A program made the position numbers and the translations under genes. 64,000 bases of DNA from Pseudarthrobacter phenanthrenivorans (GTDB taxonomy: Bacteria > Actinomycetota > Actinomycetes > Actinomycetales > Micrococcaceae): contig NZ_JWTB01000012.1 in the NCBI RefSeq assembly GCF_000813845.1, forward strand, positions 62,001 to 126,000. Reading direction: 5' to 3'. Position 1 is the stretch's first letter. Every line of letters starts with the position of its first letter. The notes below the pieces were generated by a model. That model did not search any database. It saw only the letters and a program-made list of their open reading frames with translations, and was not told where the DNA came from. Positions 1 through 9,651 of this stretch are shown here, piece by piece.

Positions 1-2394
1 GGCAGCTACGCCAAAGACCTCGGCTACGACAGCTTCGAGGACGCGGCAGCGGCCGTCGTGGCCACCTACACCGGTTCCGAACTCGAAGGCCTCGAGTACC
101 AGCGGCTCTGGGACGACTTCGCCGACAACGAGAAGTACGGCATGGAGAACGCCTGGCGTTTCGTGGTGGCCGACTACGTCACCACCACGGACGGCACCGG
201 TATCGTCCACCAGGCACCCGCCTACGGTGAAGACGACCAGAAAGTCTGCGAGGAGGCGGGTATCCCCGTGGTGCTCTCCGTCGACGAAGGCGCGCGGTTC
301 CTGCCGCTGTTCAAGCACGGCGACCTTCACGGAATCGTGGGCCTGCAGGTCTTCGAGGCCAACAAGCCCATCACGCAGGTGCTGCGGGCCCAGGGCCGGC
401 TGGTGCGCCAGGCCAGCTACGAGCACAGCTACCCGCACTGCTGGCGCTGCCGCAACCCGCTGATCTACCGCGCGGTGTCCTCCTGGTACGTGGAGGTCAC
501 CAAGTTCAAGGACCGCATGTCCGAACTGAACCAGGAGATCAACTGGATCCCCGGCAACGTGAAGGACGGCCAGTTCGGCAAGTGGCTGGAAAACGCCCGC
601 GACTGGTCCATCAGCCGCAACCGGTTCTGGGGCAGCCCCATCCCCGTGTGGCAGTCGACCGATCCCGAATACCCGCGCACCGACGTCTACGGCTCCCTCG
701 CCGAGATCGAGGCCGACTTCGGCCGCCTGCCGCTGAACAAGGATGGCCAGGTGGACCTGCACCGGCCGTTCATCGACGAGCTCACCCGGCCGAACCCGGA
801 CGACCCCCGTACGCCCGAAGAGGGCCAGTCCGTGATGCGACGCGTGGAGGACGTCCTGGATGTCTGGTTCGACTCCGGCTCCATGCCGTACGGCCAGGTG
901 CACTACCCGTTCGAGAACGAGGCCTGGTTCAACACCCACAACCCGGCCGACTTCATCGTCGAGTACATCGGCCAGACCCGCGGCTGGTTCTACATGCTGC
1001 ACATCCTCTCCACCGCGCTTTTCGACCGGCCCGCGTTCCGCAACGTCATCAGCCATGGCATCGTGCTGGGCTCCGATGGCCAGAAGATGTCCAAGAGCCT
1101 GCGCAACTACCCGGACGTGTCGGAAGTCCTTGACCGGGACGGTTCCGACGCGATGCGCTGGTTCCTGATGTCCAGCCCCATCCTGCGCGGCGGCAACCTC
1201 ATCGTCACCGAACAGGGCATCCGCGACGGCGTGCGCCAGGTCATCCTGCCGCTCTGGAACGTCTACAGCTTCTTCACCCTGTACACCAATGCCGCCAACG
1301 GCGGCGCGGGATACGACGCCAAGCTGCGCTACGAGGGCTACCGGGACACCCTGGACCAGTACCTGCTGGCCAACACCGGCGACCTGGTCCGCAGCATGAC
1401 CGCCCAGCTGGACACCTATGACATCTCCGGAGCCTGCGACTCGCTGCGCAGCTACCTGGACATGCTCACCAACTGGTATGTCCGGCGGAGCCGCCAGCGG
1501 TTCTTCGACGAGGACCAGGACGCCTTCGATGCCCTGTACACCGCCCTGGAAACCGTCACGCGTGCCGCGGCGTCCCTGCTGCCTCTGGTGTCCGAGGAGA
1601 TCTGGCGCGGCCTGACCGGCGGCCGGTCCGTGCACCTTGCCGACTGGCCGGACGCGGACCTGTTCCCGGCCAACCCGTCCCTGGTGGAAGCCATGGACCG
1701 GGTCCAGCAGATCTGCTCCACCGGCTCCTCGCTGCGCAAGGCAGCGAACCTGCGGGTGCGCCTGCCGCTGCAGGAACTCACCGTCGTGGCACCCGGTGCG
1801 GACGCGCTGGAAGGTTTTGCCGCCGTCGTCGCCGACGAACTCAACCTCCGTTCCGTCCGCCTCCTGGACGCCGCCACCGCTTCGCCCGAGGAGTTCGGCA
1901 TCCAGCAGAAGCTGGTGGTCAACGCCCGGGCCGCCGGTCCGCGCCTGGGCAAGAACGTCCAGCTGGCCATTAAGGGCTCCAAGTCCGGCGACTGGTCAGT
2001 GGACGACGACGGTGTGGTCACCGCCGGGGGCCTCCAGCTGGAGCCCCAGGAGTACACGCTGGAGACCGTGGTGGCGGAGTCCGAGGGCGGTTCCGCCGCT
2101 GTTGCCGTGCTGCCCGGAGGCGGGTTCGTTGTGCTCAACACCGAGGTCACACCCGAGCTTGAAGCCGAAGGACTGGCCCGCGACATGGTCCGCGCCATCC
2201 AGCAGGCACGCAAGGACGCCGGACTGAACGTCAGCGACCGGATCCGGACGTCGGTGACCGCCTCGCAGAACGTGGTGGATGCCCTGCTGGCCAACGCCGG
2301 ACTCGTCAAGGGCGAAACGCTGACGGTGGACCTGGACGCCCATGCAGGCACCGCGGCTGAACCCGCCGTCGCCGTTGAAAAAGTGGAGGCCTAG
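1..2394 (+). CDS. ileS: isoleucyl-tRNA synthetase, C-terminal 797 residues (5' end outside window)
   Basis: Cytosolic class I aminoacyl-tRNA synthetase that charges tRNA-Ile. The frame is open from base 1, so the start and the N-terminal HIGH motif lie upstream. Visible are the rest of the catalytic and editing-insertion region, the class I KMSKS signature ([13 protein letters not shown], near base 1080), the tryptophan-rich segment [11 protein letters not shown] before it, and a long C-terminal anticodon-binding and DUF5915-like region. This layout fits the long (about 1,100 residue) actinobacterial form. The gene ends three bases before the folC start, so the two are very likely cotranscribed. 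Nothing looks broken. Confidence 0.97.
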   Translation, partial: GSYAKDLGYDSFEDAAAAVVATYTGSELEGLEYQRLWDDFADNEKYGMENAWRFVVADYVTTTDGTGIVHQAPAYGEDDQKVCEEAGIPVVLSVDEGARFLPLFKHGDLHGIVGLQVFEANKPITQVLRAQGRLVRQASYEHSYPHCWRCRNPLIYRAVSSWYVEVTKFKDRMSELNQEINWIPGNVKDGQFGKWLENARDWSISRNRFWGSPIPVWQSTDPEYPRTDVYGSLAEIEADFGRLPLNKDGQVDLHRPFIDELTRPNPDDPRTPEEGQSVMRRVEDVLDVWFDSGSMPYGQVHYPFENEAWFNTHNPADFIVEYIGQTRGWFYMLHILSTALFDRPAFRNVISHGIVLGSDGQKMSKSLRNYPDVSEVLDRDGSDAMRWFLMSSPILRGGNLIVTEQGIRDGVRQVILPLWNVYSFFTLYTNAANGGAGYDAKLRYEGYRDTLDQYLLANTGDLVRSMTAQLDTYDISGACDSLRSYLDMLTNWYVRRSRQRFFDEDQDAFDALYTALETVTRAAASLLPLVSEEIWRGLTGGRSVHLADWPDADLFPANPSLVEAMDRVQQICSTGSSLRKAANLRVRLPLQELTVVAPGADALEGFAAVVADELNLRSVRLLDAATASPEEFGIQQKLVVNARAAGPRLGKNVQLAIKGSKSGDWSVDDDGVVTAGGLQLEPQEYTLETVVAESEGGSAAVAVLPGGGFVVLNTEVTPELEAEGLARDMVRAIQQARKDAGLNVSDRIRTSVTASQNVVDALLANAGLVKGETLTVDLDAHAGTAAEPAVAVEKVEA

Positions 2395-2397
2395 GAC

Positions 2398-3756
2398 ATG
2401 ACCGACGAATTTTCCGTGGAAAGCGTCTACGCCGAGCTGCTGGGACGGGCGCCGGAAAACAAGATGGAGCCCCGGCTGGCGCCGCTGTTCCGCGCCATGG
2501 ATGTCCTCGGGGAGCCCAATAAGGCGTACCCGATCATCCACGTGACCGGAACCAACGGCAAGACCTCGACGTCGCGGATGATCGAGTCCGTGCTCCGCGC
2601 CCACGGACTGAGCACGGGCCGGTACACCAGCCCGCACCTGTCCAAGGTCACGGAGCGGATCAGCATCGACGGCCACCCGGTGCCGGACGAAACGTTCGTC
2701 AGGATCTGGGACGAAATCCGGCCCTACCTGGAGATCGTGGACTCCGAACTCGAGGCCGAGGGCCAGCCGCGGCTGACCTACTTCGAGTGCCTCACGATCC
2801 TGGGCTTCGCCGTCTTCGCCGACCAGCCCGTCAATGTGGCCATCATCGAAGTGGGCCTGGGCGGCATCACGGACGCCACCAATGTCGGCGACGGCCAGGT
2901 CTCGGTGGTGACGCCGATTTCGCTGGACCACACCGACCTCCTGGGGGACACCACTGAGGACATTGCCCGCGAAAAGGCCGGCATCATCAAGCCCGGCGGG
3001 TACCTTGTCAGCGCTGCCCAGCCCCTCGACGCGGCGCAGGTACTGCTGGAGAAGGCCAAGGAAGTGGGCGTGCCGTTCCGCTTCGAGGGTGTGGAGTTCG
3101 GCGTCGAGTCCCGCACGGTGGCCGTTGGCGGACAGGTGGTGACCATCCAGGGCATCGCCGGCCGCTACCCGGACCTTCTGGTGCCGCTGCACGGCGCACA
3201 CCAGGCACAGAACGCTGCCGTGGCGGTTGCCGCCCTGGAGGCATTCTTCGGCGGCGAAAAGGAACTCGACTTCGAGGTCCTGCAGGAAGGCTTCGCGGCT
3301 GTCACGTCCCCGGGCCGGCTGGAGGTGGTCCGGACCGCGCCCACCATCATCGTGGACGCCGCCCACAACCCGGACGGCATCAAGGCTTCGGCTGCCGCGC
3401 TGCAGGAAGCGTTCACGTTCACCCGCCTGGTTCCGGTGGTCGGCGTACTCAAGGAGAAAGACGCCGAGGAGATCCTCCGTGAACTCAGGGAATCCCTGGG
3501 CGACATGGCGTCGGAGTACTGCTTCACCCAGTCCAACTCGCCGCGCGCCGTTCCGGCCGCCGAGCTCGCCGAGCTTGCGGTGGACCTCGGCTTTGGCGAG
3601 GACAACGTGCACATCGCGGAGAAACTGGACGACGCACTGGAATGGGCCGTTGAGCGGGCCGAAGCCAACGATGACCTCTCCGGCGGCGTGCTGGTCACCG
3701 GATCGATCACCCTGGTGGCGGAAGCACGCATCCTGCTCGGCAAGACGGAGGCGTAG
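2398..3756 (+). CDS. folC: bifunctional folylpolyglutamate synthase / dihydrofolate synthase
   Basis: Adds glutamate to dihydropteroate and to tetrahydrofolates in the cytosol (Mur-ligase-like ATP-dependent ligase). The 452-residue protein has the P-loop TGTNGKTST near residues 50-58, the substrate segment RYTSPHL shortly after it, the metal/ATP segment EVGLGG near residue 150, SLDHTDLLG near 178, and the C-terminal DAAHNPDG motif near 320 that is typical of FolC. Length is normal for the family. The ATG is four bases after the ileS stop, and the stop is followed two bases later by the next gene, so this is the middle of an ileS-folC-DUF4233 run. Confidence 0.96.
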   Translation: MTDEFSVESVYAELLGRAPENKMEPRLAPLFRAMDVLGEPNKAYPIIHVTGTNGKTSTSRMIESVLRAHGLSTGRYTSPHLSKVTERISIDGHPVPDETFVRIWDEIRPYLEIVDSELEAEGQPRLTYFECLTILGFAVFADQPVNVAIIEVGLGGITDATNVGDGQVSVVTPISLDHTDLLGDTTEDIAREKAGIIKPGGYLVSAAQPLDAAQVLLEKAKEVGVPFRFEGVEFGVESRTVAVGGQVVTIQGIAGRYPDLLVPLHGAHQAQNAAVAVAALEAFFGGEKELDFEVLQEGFAAVTSPGRLEVVRTAPTIIVDAAHNPDGIKASAAALQEAFTFTRLVPVVGVLKEKDAEEILRELRESLGDMASEYCFTQSNSPRAVPAAELAELAVDLGFGEDNVHIAEKLDDALEWAVERAEANDDLSGGVLVTGSITLVAEARILLGKTEA

Positions 3757-3758
3757 GC

Positions 3759-4223
3759 ATGGCCAAACTGACCAAGGCACAGCGGGAATGGCGTCCCGGG
3801 ATGCCGAAGAAGCGCCGGTCCACCAAGGTGATGTTCGCCTCCACGGTGCTGCTCCTGGAAGCGTTCGTCATGTTCTTCGCCACCCTGGTGGTGTTCGGCC
3901 TGCGGCGCGGGGAGTTTCCGCCGGCGCTGATCCTCGGCGTGGGCATTGCCCTCAGCGCGGTCATGGTCTTCGCCTGCGCGGTCCTCAACAAACCCTGGGG
4001 GATTGGATTGGGCTGGATCCTGCAGCTCGTCCTGATCCTCACCGGCATCTTTGAGCCGGCCATGTTCCTGGTGGGCGCGCTCTTCGCCCTGGCCTGGTGG
4101 TACGGCATCCGGACCGGCATCCGGCTGGACCGGGAAGCGGCGCAGCGTGCCCGCGAGCAGGCTGAATGGGAGGCGGCCCATCCGGACCAGGCCGCCGGCC
4201 CCGCCCAGCCCCAAACTCCGTAA
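3759..4223 (+). CDS. DUF4233 family integral membrane protein
   Basis: 154-residue membrane protein. After a basic N-terminus (residues 1-20, RKRRS-type charges) it has about four hydrophobic segments: roughly 25-48, 50-72, 78-95 and 95-112. A charged, proline-rich tail rich in [16 protein letters not shown] follows. It starts two bases after the folC stop, and actinobacteria commonly keep a DUF4233 gene directly after folC, which supports the assignment. Function is unknown; no catalytic motif is visible. Confidence 0.85.
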   Translation: MAKLTKAQREWRPGMPKKRRSTKVMFASTVLLLEAFVMFFATLVVFGLRRGEFPPALILGVGIALSAVMVFACAVLNKPWGIGLGWILQLVLILTGIFEPAMFLVGALFALAWWYGIRTGIRLDREAAQRAREQAEWEAAHPDQAAGPAQPQTP

Positions 4224-4234
4224 ACCAGTCCCCG

Positions 4235-4240
4235 TAGACT
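4235..4240 (+). promoter_or_regulatory. -10 hexamer of a probable ndk promoter
   Basis: TAGACT lies 35 bases before the ndk start in the 52-base gap after the DUF4233 gene. No convincing -35 hexamer is seen. It would give a leader of about 30 bases containing the Shine-Dalgarno GGAG. Confidence 0.4.
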
Positions 4241-4275
4241 TATCCCGAAACCCCCACCAACCCATTGGAGCAGTT

Positions 4276-4698
4276 GTGACTACAGAGCGCACCCTCGTCC
4301 TGATCAAGCCCGACGGCGTCGCCCGTAACCTGAGTGGCGCCATCCTGGCCCGGATCGAAGCCAAAGGCTACAGCCTGGTCGAGCTGAAGAAGGTTGACGC
4401 CACCCGCGAACTGCTGGAGCAGCACTACGAGGAGCACGTGGGCAAGCCGTTCTACGAGCCGCTGGTGGAGTTCATGCTCAGCGGCCCGGTCGTGGCGGCC
4501 ATCTTCGAAGGCCACCGCGTGATCGAGGGCTTCCGGTCCCTGGCGGGCACCACGGACCCCACGACGGCGGCCCCCGGCACCATCCGCGGCGACTTCGGCC
4601 GCGACTGGGGCCTGAAAGTCCAGCAGAACCTCGTGCACGGTTCCGACTCCACCGAGTCCGCTGAGCGCGAGATCAAGATCTGGTTCCAGGAGAACTAA
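4276..4698 (+). CDS. ndk: nucleoside diphosphate kinase
   Basis: Transfers the gamma phosphate of ATP to NDPs through a phosphohistidine. The 140-residue protein begins [18 protein letters not shown], the standard family opening. The frame is open further upstream, but GTG 4276 fits the known N-terminus and has GGAG five bases ahead. The usual active-site histidine of the NxxHGSD motif is seen as NLVHGSDS near residue 118, followed by [11 protein letters not shown]. It is the last gene of the + strand run and is closed by a strong terminator. Confidence 0.96.
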   Translation: MTTERTLVLIKPDGVARNLSGAILARIEAKGYSLVELKKVDATRELLEQHYEEHVGKPFYEPLVEFMLSGPVVAAIFEGHRVIEGFRSLAGTTDPTTAAPGTIRGDFGRDWGLKVQQNLVHGSDSTESAEREIKIWFQEN

Positions 4699-4701
4699 CA
4701 G

Positions 4702-4753
4702 CAGCAAAGGGGAGGGCCGGTGTTCGATGTGAACACCGGCCCTCCCTTTGCTG
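4702..4753. terminator. hairpin terminator between ndk and the convergent VKOR gene
   Basis: Arms of 23-24 bases pair almost perfectly around the loop GATGT, with one bulged G on the left arm. It sits directly after ndk and ends nine bases before the end of the opposing gene, so it probably serves both. No long T tract follows. Confidence 0.85.
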
Positions 4754-4762
4754 TAACTGCGG

Positions 4763-5431
4763 CTAGAAACCCGAGGTTCCCGCGAAAATCTGGATGAACG
4801 CGAAGAAGATGGTGGCGATGACGGCCACGTACAGCAGCGCGGTGATGATCCAGCCGGAGTCATCCAGGACACGGGCTGCGCCTGCGGGCATCGGAATCAC
4901 GCCGGCCGAGATGTTGCGGATGGTGGTCCAGACAAAGAGCGGAATCATCGCGGCCCAGACGATCATGCAGAACGGGCACAGGACGTGGATGGCGTACAGC
5001 GCCTGGGACCACAGCCACACGACGAAGATGAAACCGAGGGTGACGCCTGCCTGCAGACCGATCCAGTACCAGCGGGCGAAGGTGGCCCCGGACAGCAGGG
5101 CCATGCCCACGGTGATGATGACGGCGAACGCCACGATGCCAATGAACATGTTCGGGAAGCCGAAGAGCGAGCTCTGCCATGTCTTCATGACTTCGCCGCA
5201 GGAGATCCAGGGATTCACGTCGCATACGGTGACGTGGTTGGGATCCTTGAGCACTTCCAGCTTCTCCAGTACCAGGGTTCCGGAGGCAAGCCAACCAACA
5301 AGGCCGGTGACGACCAGCAGCCAGCCGAAGGGCCGGTTGCGGGTCATCCGCGGGACATTCGCGGCAGGACTGGACTGCGGATCGGCGGCCCGTTCCTGGT
5401 GGTGGGCGCTGACGGGGGAGGTGCTGGGCAT
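4763..5431 (-). CDS. vitamin K epoxide reductase (VKOR) family membrane protein
   Basis: Bacterial VKOR homologues reoxidise DsbA-type thioredoxins with quinones, driving disulfide formation outside the membrane. The 222-residue protein has a disordered, charged N-terminus (about residues 1-32), then about five membrane segments. The redox CxxC is CPFC in the motif HVLCPFCMIVW, and the partner cysteines of the periplasmic loop are in CDVNPWISC. A longer open frame exists upstream, but ATG 5431 has AAAAGGAC about 11 bases ahead and a TACAAT -10 hexamer 39 bases ahead. No DsbA partner is in the window. Confidence 0.9.
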   Translation of the reverse strand: MPSTSPVSAHHQERAADPQSSPAANVPRMTRNRPFGWLLVVTGLVGWLASGTLVLEKLEVLKDPNHVTVCDVNPWISCGEVMKTWQSSLFGFPNMFIGIVAFAVIITVGMALLSGATFARWYWIGLQAGVTLGFIFVVWLWSQALYAIHVLCPFCMIVWAAMIPLFVWTTIRNISAGVIPMPAGAARVLDDSGWIITALLYVAVIATIFFAFIQIFAGTSGF

Positions 5432-5469
5432 TGGTGTGGCGTCCTTTTCGTCCGGTGCTCCTGTGCCTG

Positions 5470-5475
5470 ATTGTA
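5470..5475 (-). promoter_or_regulatory. -10 hexamer of the VKOR gene promoter
   Basis: On the minus strand this reads TACAAT, 39 bases upstream of the VKOR start codon. No good -35 hexamer is visible. The rest of the 436-base divergent region towards rne has two TTGAC-type hexamers (5776-5781 and 5802-5807) but no clear matching -10 box, so the rne promoter is not assigned. Confidence 0.45.
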
Positions 5476-5867
5476 ACGCCGGACCCTGAGGCCACCACAC
5501 AGCAACGGAAGAGCATCGGCTGCCTCCGCGGCGATCCGGCGCGGGTATGAGAGAATGAACGTGGCTGGAAGCCGATCCACATTCGGACTCCGGTCCGGTG
5601 GTTTGTTCCAAGACCGCCAATGATGAGCAGGGCAGGCTTCGGATTCTTCCGGCACTCCCGCGACTCCATTGGGCGGCACCTGGTTGTGGCACGCAGAACA
5701 ACGGGTTTTCGAAACATCCGCCGGCTCCCACGGGCTGCCGCACCCCAACGACGGTGCGAACCTGGGAGTATCCACTTGACTTCTGTCAACGCCTGCGGGT
5801 TTTGACAATATGTGCCCCAATGGGTGCCGGATGTGGCGGTACGTCAGGGGCAGGAGTGTTGCCACAT

Positions 5868-8800
5868 ATGGACAATGATCAGGAACTGGCCGTTAACGAA
5901 GATGCAGCGGCCGCTGCACCCAAGAGGGCTGTGCGCACCCGCCGCAAGACGGCTCCCAAGGCCGAGGCCGCCCCGGCGGACGCTGGCGCCGTGGCGCCTG
6001 CGGAGGCAGCCACCACCCCCGGTGCCGACGACGGAGCAGTAGAGGCCCTCGCGGAGCCCAAGGCTCCGGCCCGGCGCACCCGCGCCCGGAAGAAAGTTGA
6101 CGCCGCCGAGCCCCTGCCCGCCTTCGCCGGTGAAGCGGACGCCGCCTCGCCGGGTACCGGCGTCGAGGCTCCTGCGGCAGCTGCCGAGAGCCCCGCACCG
6201 CAAGCTGCTTCCGACGCCGCGGCCGCCCCCGACGTGGCTGATGCCGAGGCCAAGCCCGTGCGCCGCCGTCGCGTAGCTACCCGCAAGGCTGCGTCCCCCG
6301 CCGCCGCGCCGCAGCCCGAAGCAGAGGCCGTGGCCGCACCGGCGGAATCCGCTGTTGCGGAAGCACCGGCTGGGGAACCAGCCGATGCAGAGGTACCCGC
6401 CCAGGAAGCACCCGCCCAGGAAGCGCCGGCCCACGAAGCTCCAGCCACGGCGGCCGCAGGCCCGGCAGCAGCCCCCGAACAGGACCAGGATCAGACCCCA
6501 CAGGCCACAACCGCCGGTGGAGCTGGCGGTGCCGTGGAAGCGGCCGCCGCATCAGCGCAGGGTGCAGCCCAGGAGCAGACCAAGGAACCCGTCCCGGCCC
6601 AGGAACCCGCGCCGGCACAGGAACCCGCCGCAGCCCAGGCGGGGGAGCCGTCCAAGGCCGGGTCCGCCCCGGCAGCCGCCAGCCCGTTCGGGTCCTTGTT
6701 CCTTGAACCCGCTTCCCCCACGTCCGTCATCTTCCAGGCACCCGACCTGAGTACCGTGGTCCGCCCCGCTGTGCCGGCCGTCGAGGAGCCTGAGGAAGAC
6801 GAAACCGACGACGGCGACGACTCCTCCAGCCGCCGCAGGCGCCGCAGCCGGGGCCGGCGGGGCCGCAGCCGCACCGGCGACCGGGCCAGTGAGGACGCCG
6901 AGGCCGGCAGCCCAGACACTGACGCCGAGGACGAAGCCGACGAAGACAACGCCGCACAGCTGGAAGACGGTGTCACCTCCCGCCGCCGTCGCCGCCGTCG
7001 CCGCGGGGACCAGGACCTTGAACTGACCGGCGGCGGGGACGACGATCCGCCCAACACGGTGACCCGCGTCCGTGCACCGCGGCCGGTGAGCGAAGCACCG
7101 GTGAACAACCGGGTCACGAGCGTAAAGGGCTCCACCCGCCTGGAAGCCAAGAAGCAGCGCCGCCGCGAATCCCGAGACACGGGCCGCCGCCGCACCGTCA
7201 TCACGGAAGCCGAGTTCCTGGCACGCCGCGAATCCGTCGACCGGCAGATGATCGTCCGCCAGCGCGACGACAGGATCCAGATTGCGGTCCTCGAAGACGG
7301 CGTCCTGGCTGAGCACTTCGTGTCCAAGACGCAGCAGGACTCGCTGATCGGCAACGTCTACCTGGGCAAGGTCCAGAACGTGCTGCCGTCCATGGAAGCG
7401 GCGTTCGTTGACATCGGGCGCGGCCGCAACGCCGTCCTGTATGCCGGCGAGGTCAACTGGGAGGCAGTGAACCTCGAAGGCAAGCAGCGCCGCATCGAAA
7501 ACGCGCTGAAGTCCGGTGATACCGTGCTGGTCCAGGTCACCAAGGACCCCGTGGGCCACAAGGGTGCCCGCCTCACCAGCCAGATCTCGCTTCCCGGCCG
7601 CTACCTTGTGTACGTGCCCGGCGGATCCATGACCGGCATCTCCCGCAAGCTGCCCGACGTCGAACGCAACCGCCTCAAGCGCATCCTCAAGGACCGGCTG
7701 CCCGAGCACGCCGGTGTCATTGTCCGCACCGCCGCCGAAGGCGCGTCCGAGGAAGAGCTGACGCACGACATCAACCGGCTGCGCGCCCAGTGGGAAGGCA
7801 TCGAAAGCCAGGCGGCGTCCACCAAGATCCTTGCCCCCGAGCTGCTTTACGGCGAGCCGGACCTGACCATCAAGGTTGTCCGCGACGTCTTCAACGAGGA
7901 CTTCTCCAAGCTCATCGTTTCCGGCGAGGAAGCCTGGGACACCATCGAGGCCTACGTCACCTACGTGGCGCCTGATCTGGTGGGCAGGCTCGAGAAGTGG
8001 ACCAAGGACCAGGACATTTTCTCGGCCTGGCGCATCGACGAGCAGATCCACAAGGCCCTGGAGCGCAAGGTCTTCCTGCCCTCCGGCGGCTCCCTGGTGA
8101 TCGACCGCACCGAAGCCATGACCGTGGTGGACGTCAACACCGGCAAGTTCACTGGCAGCGGCGGCAACCTCGAGGAGACGGTCACCAAGAACAACCTCGA
8201 AGCCGCCGAGGAAGTGGTACGCCAGCTGCGGCTGCGCGACATCGGCGGCATCATCGTGATCGACTTCATCGACATGGTGCTCGAATCCAACCGTGACCTG
8301 GTCCTCCGCCGCCTGGTGGAATGCCTGGGCCGCGACCGGACCAAGCACCAGGTCGCGGAAGTGACGTCACTGGGCCTGGTCCAGATGACCCGCAAGCGCA
8401 TGGGCACCGGGCTGCTGGAAGTCTTCGGCGAACAGTGCGAGGCCTGCGCAGGCCGCGGTGTAGTGACCCACGACGATCCCGTGGAGCACCGCCGCGCCAA
8501 CATCGTGGCCGCCGAGCACCATGTCCAGCGCACCGACAACCGTCCCGAGCCCCGCGGCGAAGCGCACCGCCCGGAAGGGCACCGGAACGACGCCGCCCAG
8601 CCGGGGGTCCGTCCGGAGCGCAAACGCCGCCGCGGCCGCGGCAACCAGCAGCCTGAAGCGGCTCCGGCCCCGGCAGTCCACGTCCACACCGTCCAGCCCG
8701 ACCCGACAGATGCCGAGCGGCACGCCAAAGCGGAGGCCACCAGGCTTGCCCTGGCCAACATCGCAGCGGCCGCGCACGCGGCGCACCTGCACGACGACGA

Positions 8801-9416
8801 GGTGGCCGCTGCACGGCAGGTGCCCTCCGTTCCGCCTGCTGCCGCACCCGACGGGGAGAAGCACGACGACGGCTCCCCGGCGCGTCCCGCGGCGGTCCTG
8901 ACGTTCGGCGGCGAGCAGGTCCCGCTTCCGTTCGTGGAGCACGCCGAGGAGCACCACCCCAAGCCGGCACTCACCCTGGACCGGCTGGCCGAAGCGTTCG
9001 CGCACCTCGGCCAGCCCGCCTCTGCCATGGAGGATGCACCGGCCAAGGACGCGGCTGCCCAACAGCCTGCCGAAGCCGAACAGCCCAGGAACGCCGAACG
9101 GCCCAGGGAAGAAGCGGCGCCGGTGCAGCAGCCGGCTGCGCTGGAAGCCCCGGCGGAAAAGGATTACTCCGACCACACGCTGGAGCAGTCCCGCCAACGC
9201 CGCCCCCGGCGCCACCGGGCCGCCAGCCGTGCCCAGGGTGCCGCCAACGAGACCGCCGTCCAGCACCACGAGAACGTCCAGGCCACTGGCGCCGGGCACT
9301 CGCACGCCGCGAAGGCACCCGAGTCCGGCAAACACGGGGCTGCCACGGCGGAACCGGGCAAGGCGGCGGAGGAACCCATCATCCTCGGCGTCGGGGTGCC
9401 CGCCTCGGAGCTCTAA
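5868..9416 (+). CDS. rne: ribonuclease E/G family endoribonuclease
   Basis: Single-strand endoribonuclease for rRNA maturation and mRNA decay. The 1,182-residue protein has a long low-complexity N-terminal arm (about 1-440). That arm is Ala/Pro/Glu-rich with QEAPAQEAPA-type repeats and has two arginine blocks (SSRRRRRSRGRRGR and SRRRRRRRRGD). The catalytic part starts near residue 455 with the S1 domain (GNVYLGKVQNVLPSMEAAFV). It continues with the DNase I-like core (VVDVNTGKF, IVIDFIDM) and ends at the zinc-link cysteines CEACAGRG near 860. A disordered Ala/Pro/Arg-rich C-terminal arm follows. ATG 5868 was chosen because AGGAG lies 11 bases ahead; the frame is open further upstream. The two-arm layout is usual for actinobacterial RNase E/G. 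Confidence 0.93.
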   Translation: MDNDQELAVNEDAAAAAPKRAVRTRRKTAPKAEAAPADAGAVAPAEAATTPGADDGAVEALAEPKAPARRTRARKKVDAAEPLPAFAGEADAASPGTGVEAPAAAAESPAPQAASDAAAAPDVADAEAKPVRRRRVATRKAASPAAAPQPEAEAVAAPAESAVAEAPAGEPADAEVPAQEAPAQEAPAHEAPATAAAGPAAAPEQDQDQTPQATTAGGAGGAVEAAAASAQGAAQEQTKEPVPAQEPAPAQEPAAAQAGEPSKAGSAPAAASPFGSLFLEPASPTSVIFQAPDLSTVVRPAVPAVEEPEEDETDDGDDSSSRRRRRSRGRRGRSRTGDRASEDAEAGSPDTDAEDEADEDNAAQLEDGVTSRRRRRRRRGDQDLELTGGGDDDPPNTVTRVRAPRPVSEAPVNNRVTSVKGSTRLEAKKQRRRESRDTGRRRTVITEAEFLARRESVDRQMIVRQRDDRIQIAVLEDGVLAEHFVSKTQQDSLIGNVYLGKVQNVLPSMEAAFVDIGRGRNAVLYAGEVNWEAVNLEGKQRRIENALKSGDTVLVQVTKDPVGHKGARLTSQISLPGRYLVYVPGGSMTGISRKLPDVERNRLKRILKDRLPEHAGVIVRTAAEGASEEELTHDINRLRAQWEGIESQAASTKILAPELLYGEPDLTIKVVRDVFNEDFSKLIVSGEEAWDTIEAYVTYVAPDLVGRLEKWTKDQDIFSAWRIDEQIHKALERKVFLPSGGSLVIDRTEAMTVVDVNTGKFTGSGGNLEETVTKNNLEAAEEVVRQLRLRDIGGIIVIDFIDMVLESNRDLVLRRLVECLGRDRTKHQVAEVTSLGLVQMTRKRMGTGLLEVFGEQCEACAGRGVVTHDDPVEHRRANIVAAEHHVQRTDNRPEPRGEAHRPEGHRNDAAQPGVRPERKRRRGRGNQQPEAAPAPAVHVHTVQPDPTDAERHAKAEATRLALANIAAAAHAAHLHDDEVAAARQVPSVPPAAAPDGEKHDDGSPARPAAVLTFGGEQVPLPFVEHAEEHHPKPALTLDRLAEAFAHLGQPASAMEDAPAKDAAAQQPAEAEQPRNAERPREEAAPVQQPAALEAPAEKDYSDHTLEQSRQRRPRRHRAASRAQGAANETAVQHHENVQATGAGHSHAAKAPESGKHGAATAEPGKAAEEPIILGVGVPASEL

Positions 9417-9446
9417 GCCCACGCAGGACCACCGCGCCACCCGGGA

Positions 9447-9509
9447 AGTCCCCGTCCGGTGGACTGTTCCCCTCCGAATAACGGGGGAACAGTCCACCGG
9501 GCGGGGACT
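9447..9509 (+). terminator. terminator hairpin after rne
   Basis: Two 26-27 base arms beginning AGTCCCCG pair with one mismatch around a short loop containing TCCGAATAAC. It lies 30 bases after the rne stop and before the TPP riboswitch. No T tract follows. Confidence 0.75.
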
Positions 9510-9558
9510 ATCTGCATGCCGGGGACTGTCACCTTTCCCGCGCCCGGGCGTCAGCAGC

Positions 9559-9564
9559 TAGTCT
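9559..9564 (+). promoter_or_regulatory. -10 hexamer for the riboswitch-thiD transcript
   Basis: TAGTCT ends seven bases before the first conserved bases of the TPP riboswitch, so transcription would begin almost at the edge of the aptamer. No clear -35 hexamer. Confidence 0.45.
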
Positions 9565-9571
9565 GGAAACC

Positions 9572-9647
9572 GACACGGGGTGCCGCGCACAGGCCGGCTG
9601 AGATCCAGACCCGTTGAACCTGTCCGGCTAGTACCGGCGAAGGGATG
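9572..9647 (+). promoter_or_regulatory. thiamin pyrophosphate (TPP) riboswitch
   Basis: The conserved THI-box blocks occur in order: CACGGGGTGC, GGCTGAGA, ACCCGTTGAACCTG, GGCTAGTACC and GCGAAGGGA. They pair as the standard two-arm aptamer. The last conserved block, GAAGGGA, is also the best Shine-Dalgarno for the TTG start at 9652. TPP binding would therefore plausibly hide the ribosome binding site, giving translational control without a separate expression platform. Confidence 0.95.
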
Positions 9648-9651
9648 TCTC

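Noticed and set aside
1996..3780. Long open frame (594 codons) on the minus strand opposite ileS and folC
   Set aside because: Both + strand genes are clear family members; the frame is Arg/Gly/His-rich with no motif, a typical shadow in high-GC DNA.
6385..6640. Tandem repeat-like DNA (QEAPA / QEPAPAQ units)
   Set aside because: It is low-complexity coding sequence in the disordered N-terminal arm of RNase E/G, not an independent repeat element or CRISPR.
9418..9520. Inverted repeat after rne as a mobile-element end
   Set aside because: The arms face each other over a short loop just after the stop codon, as in a terminator, and there is no transposase or target duplication.
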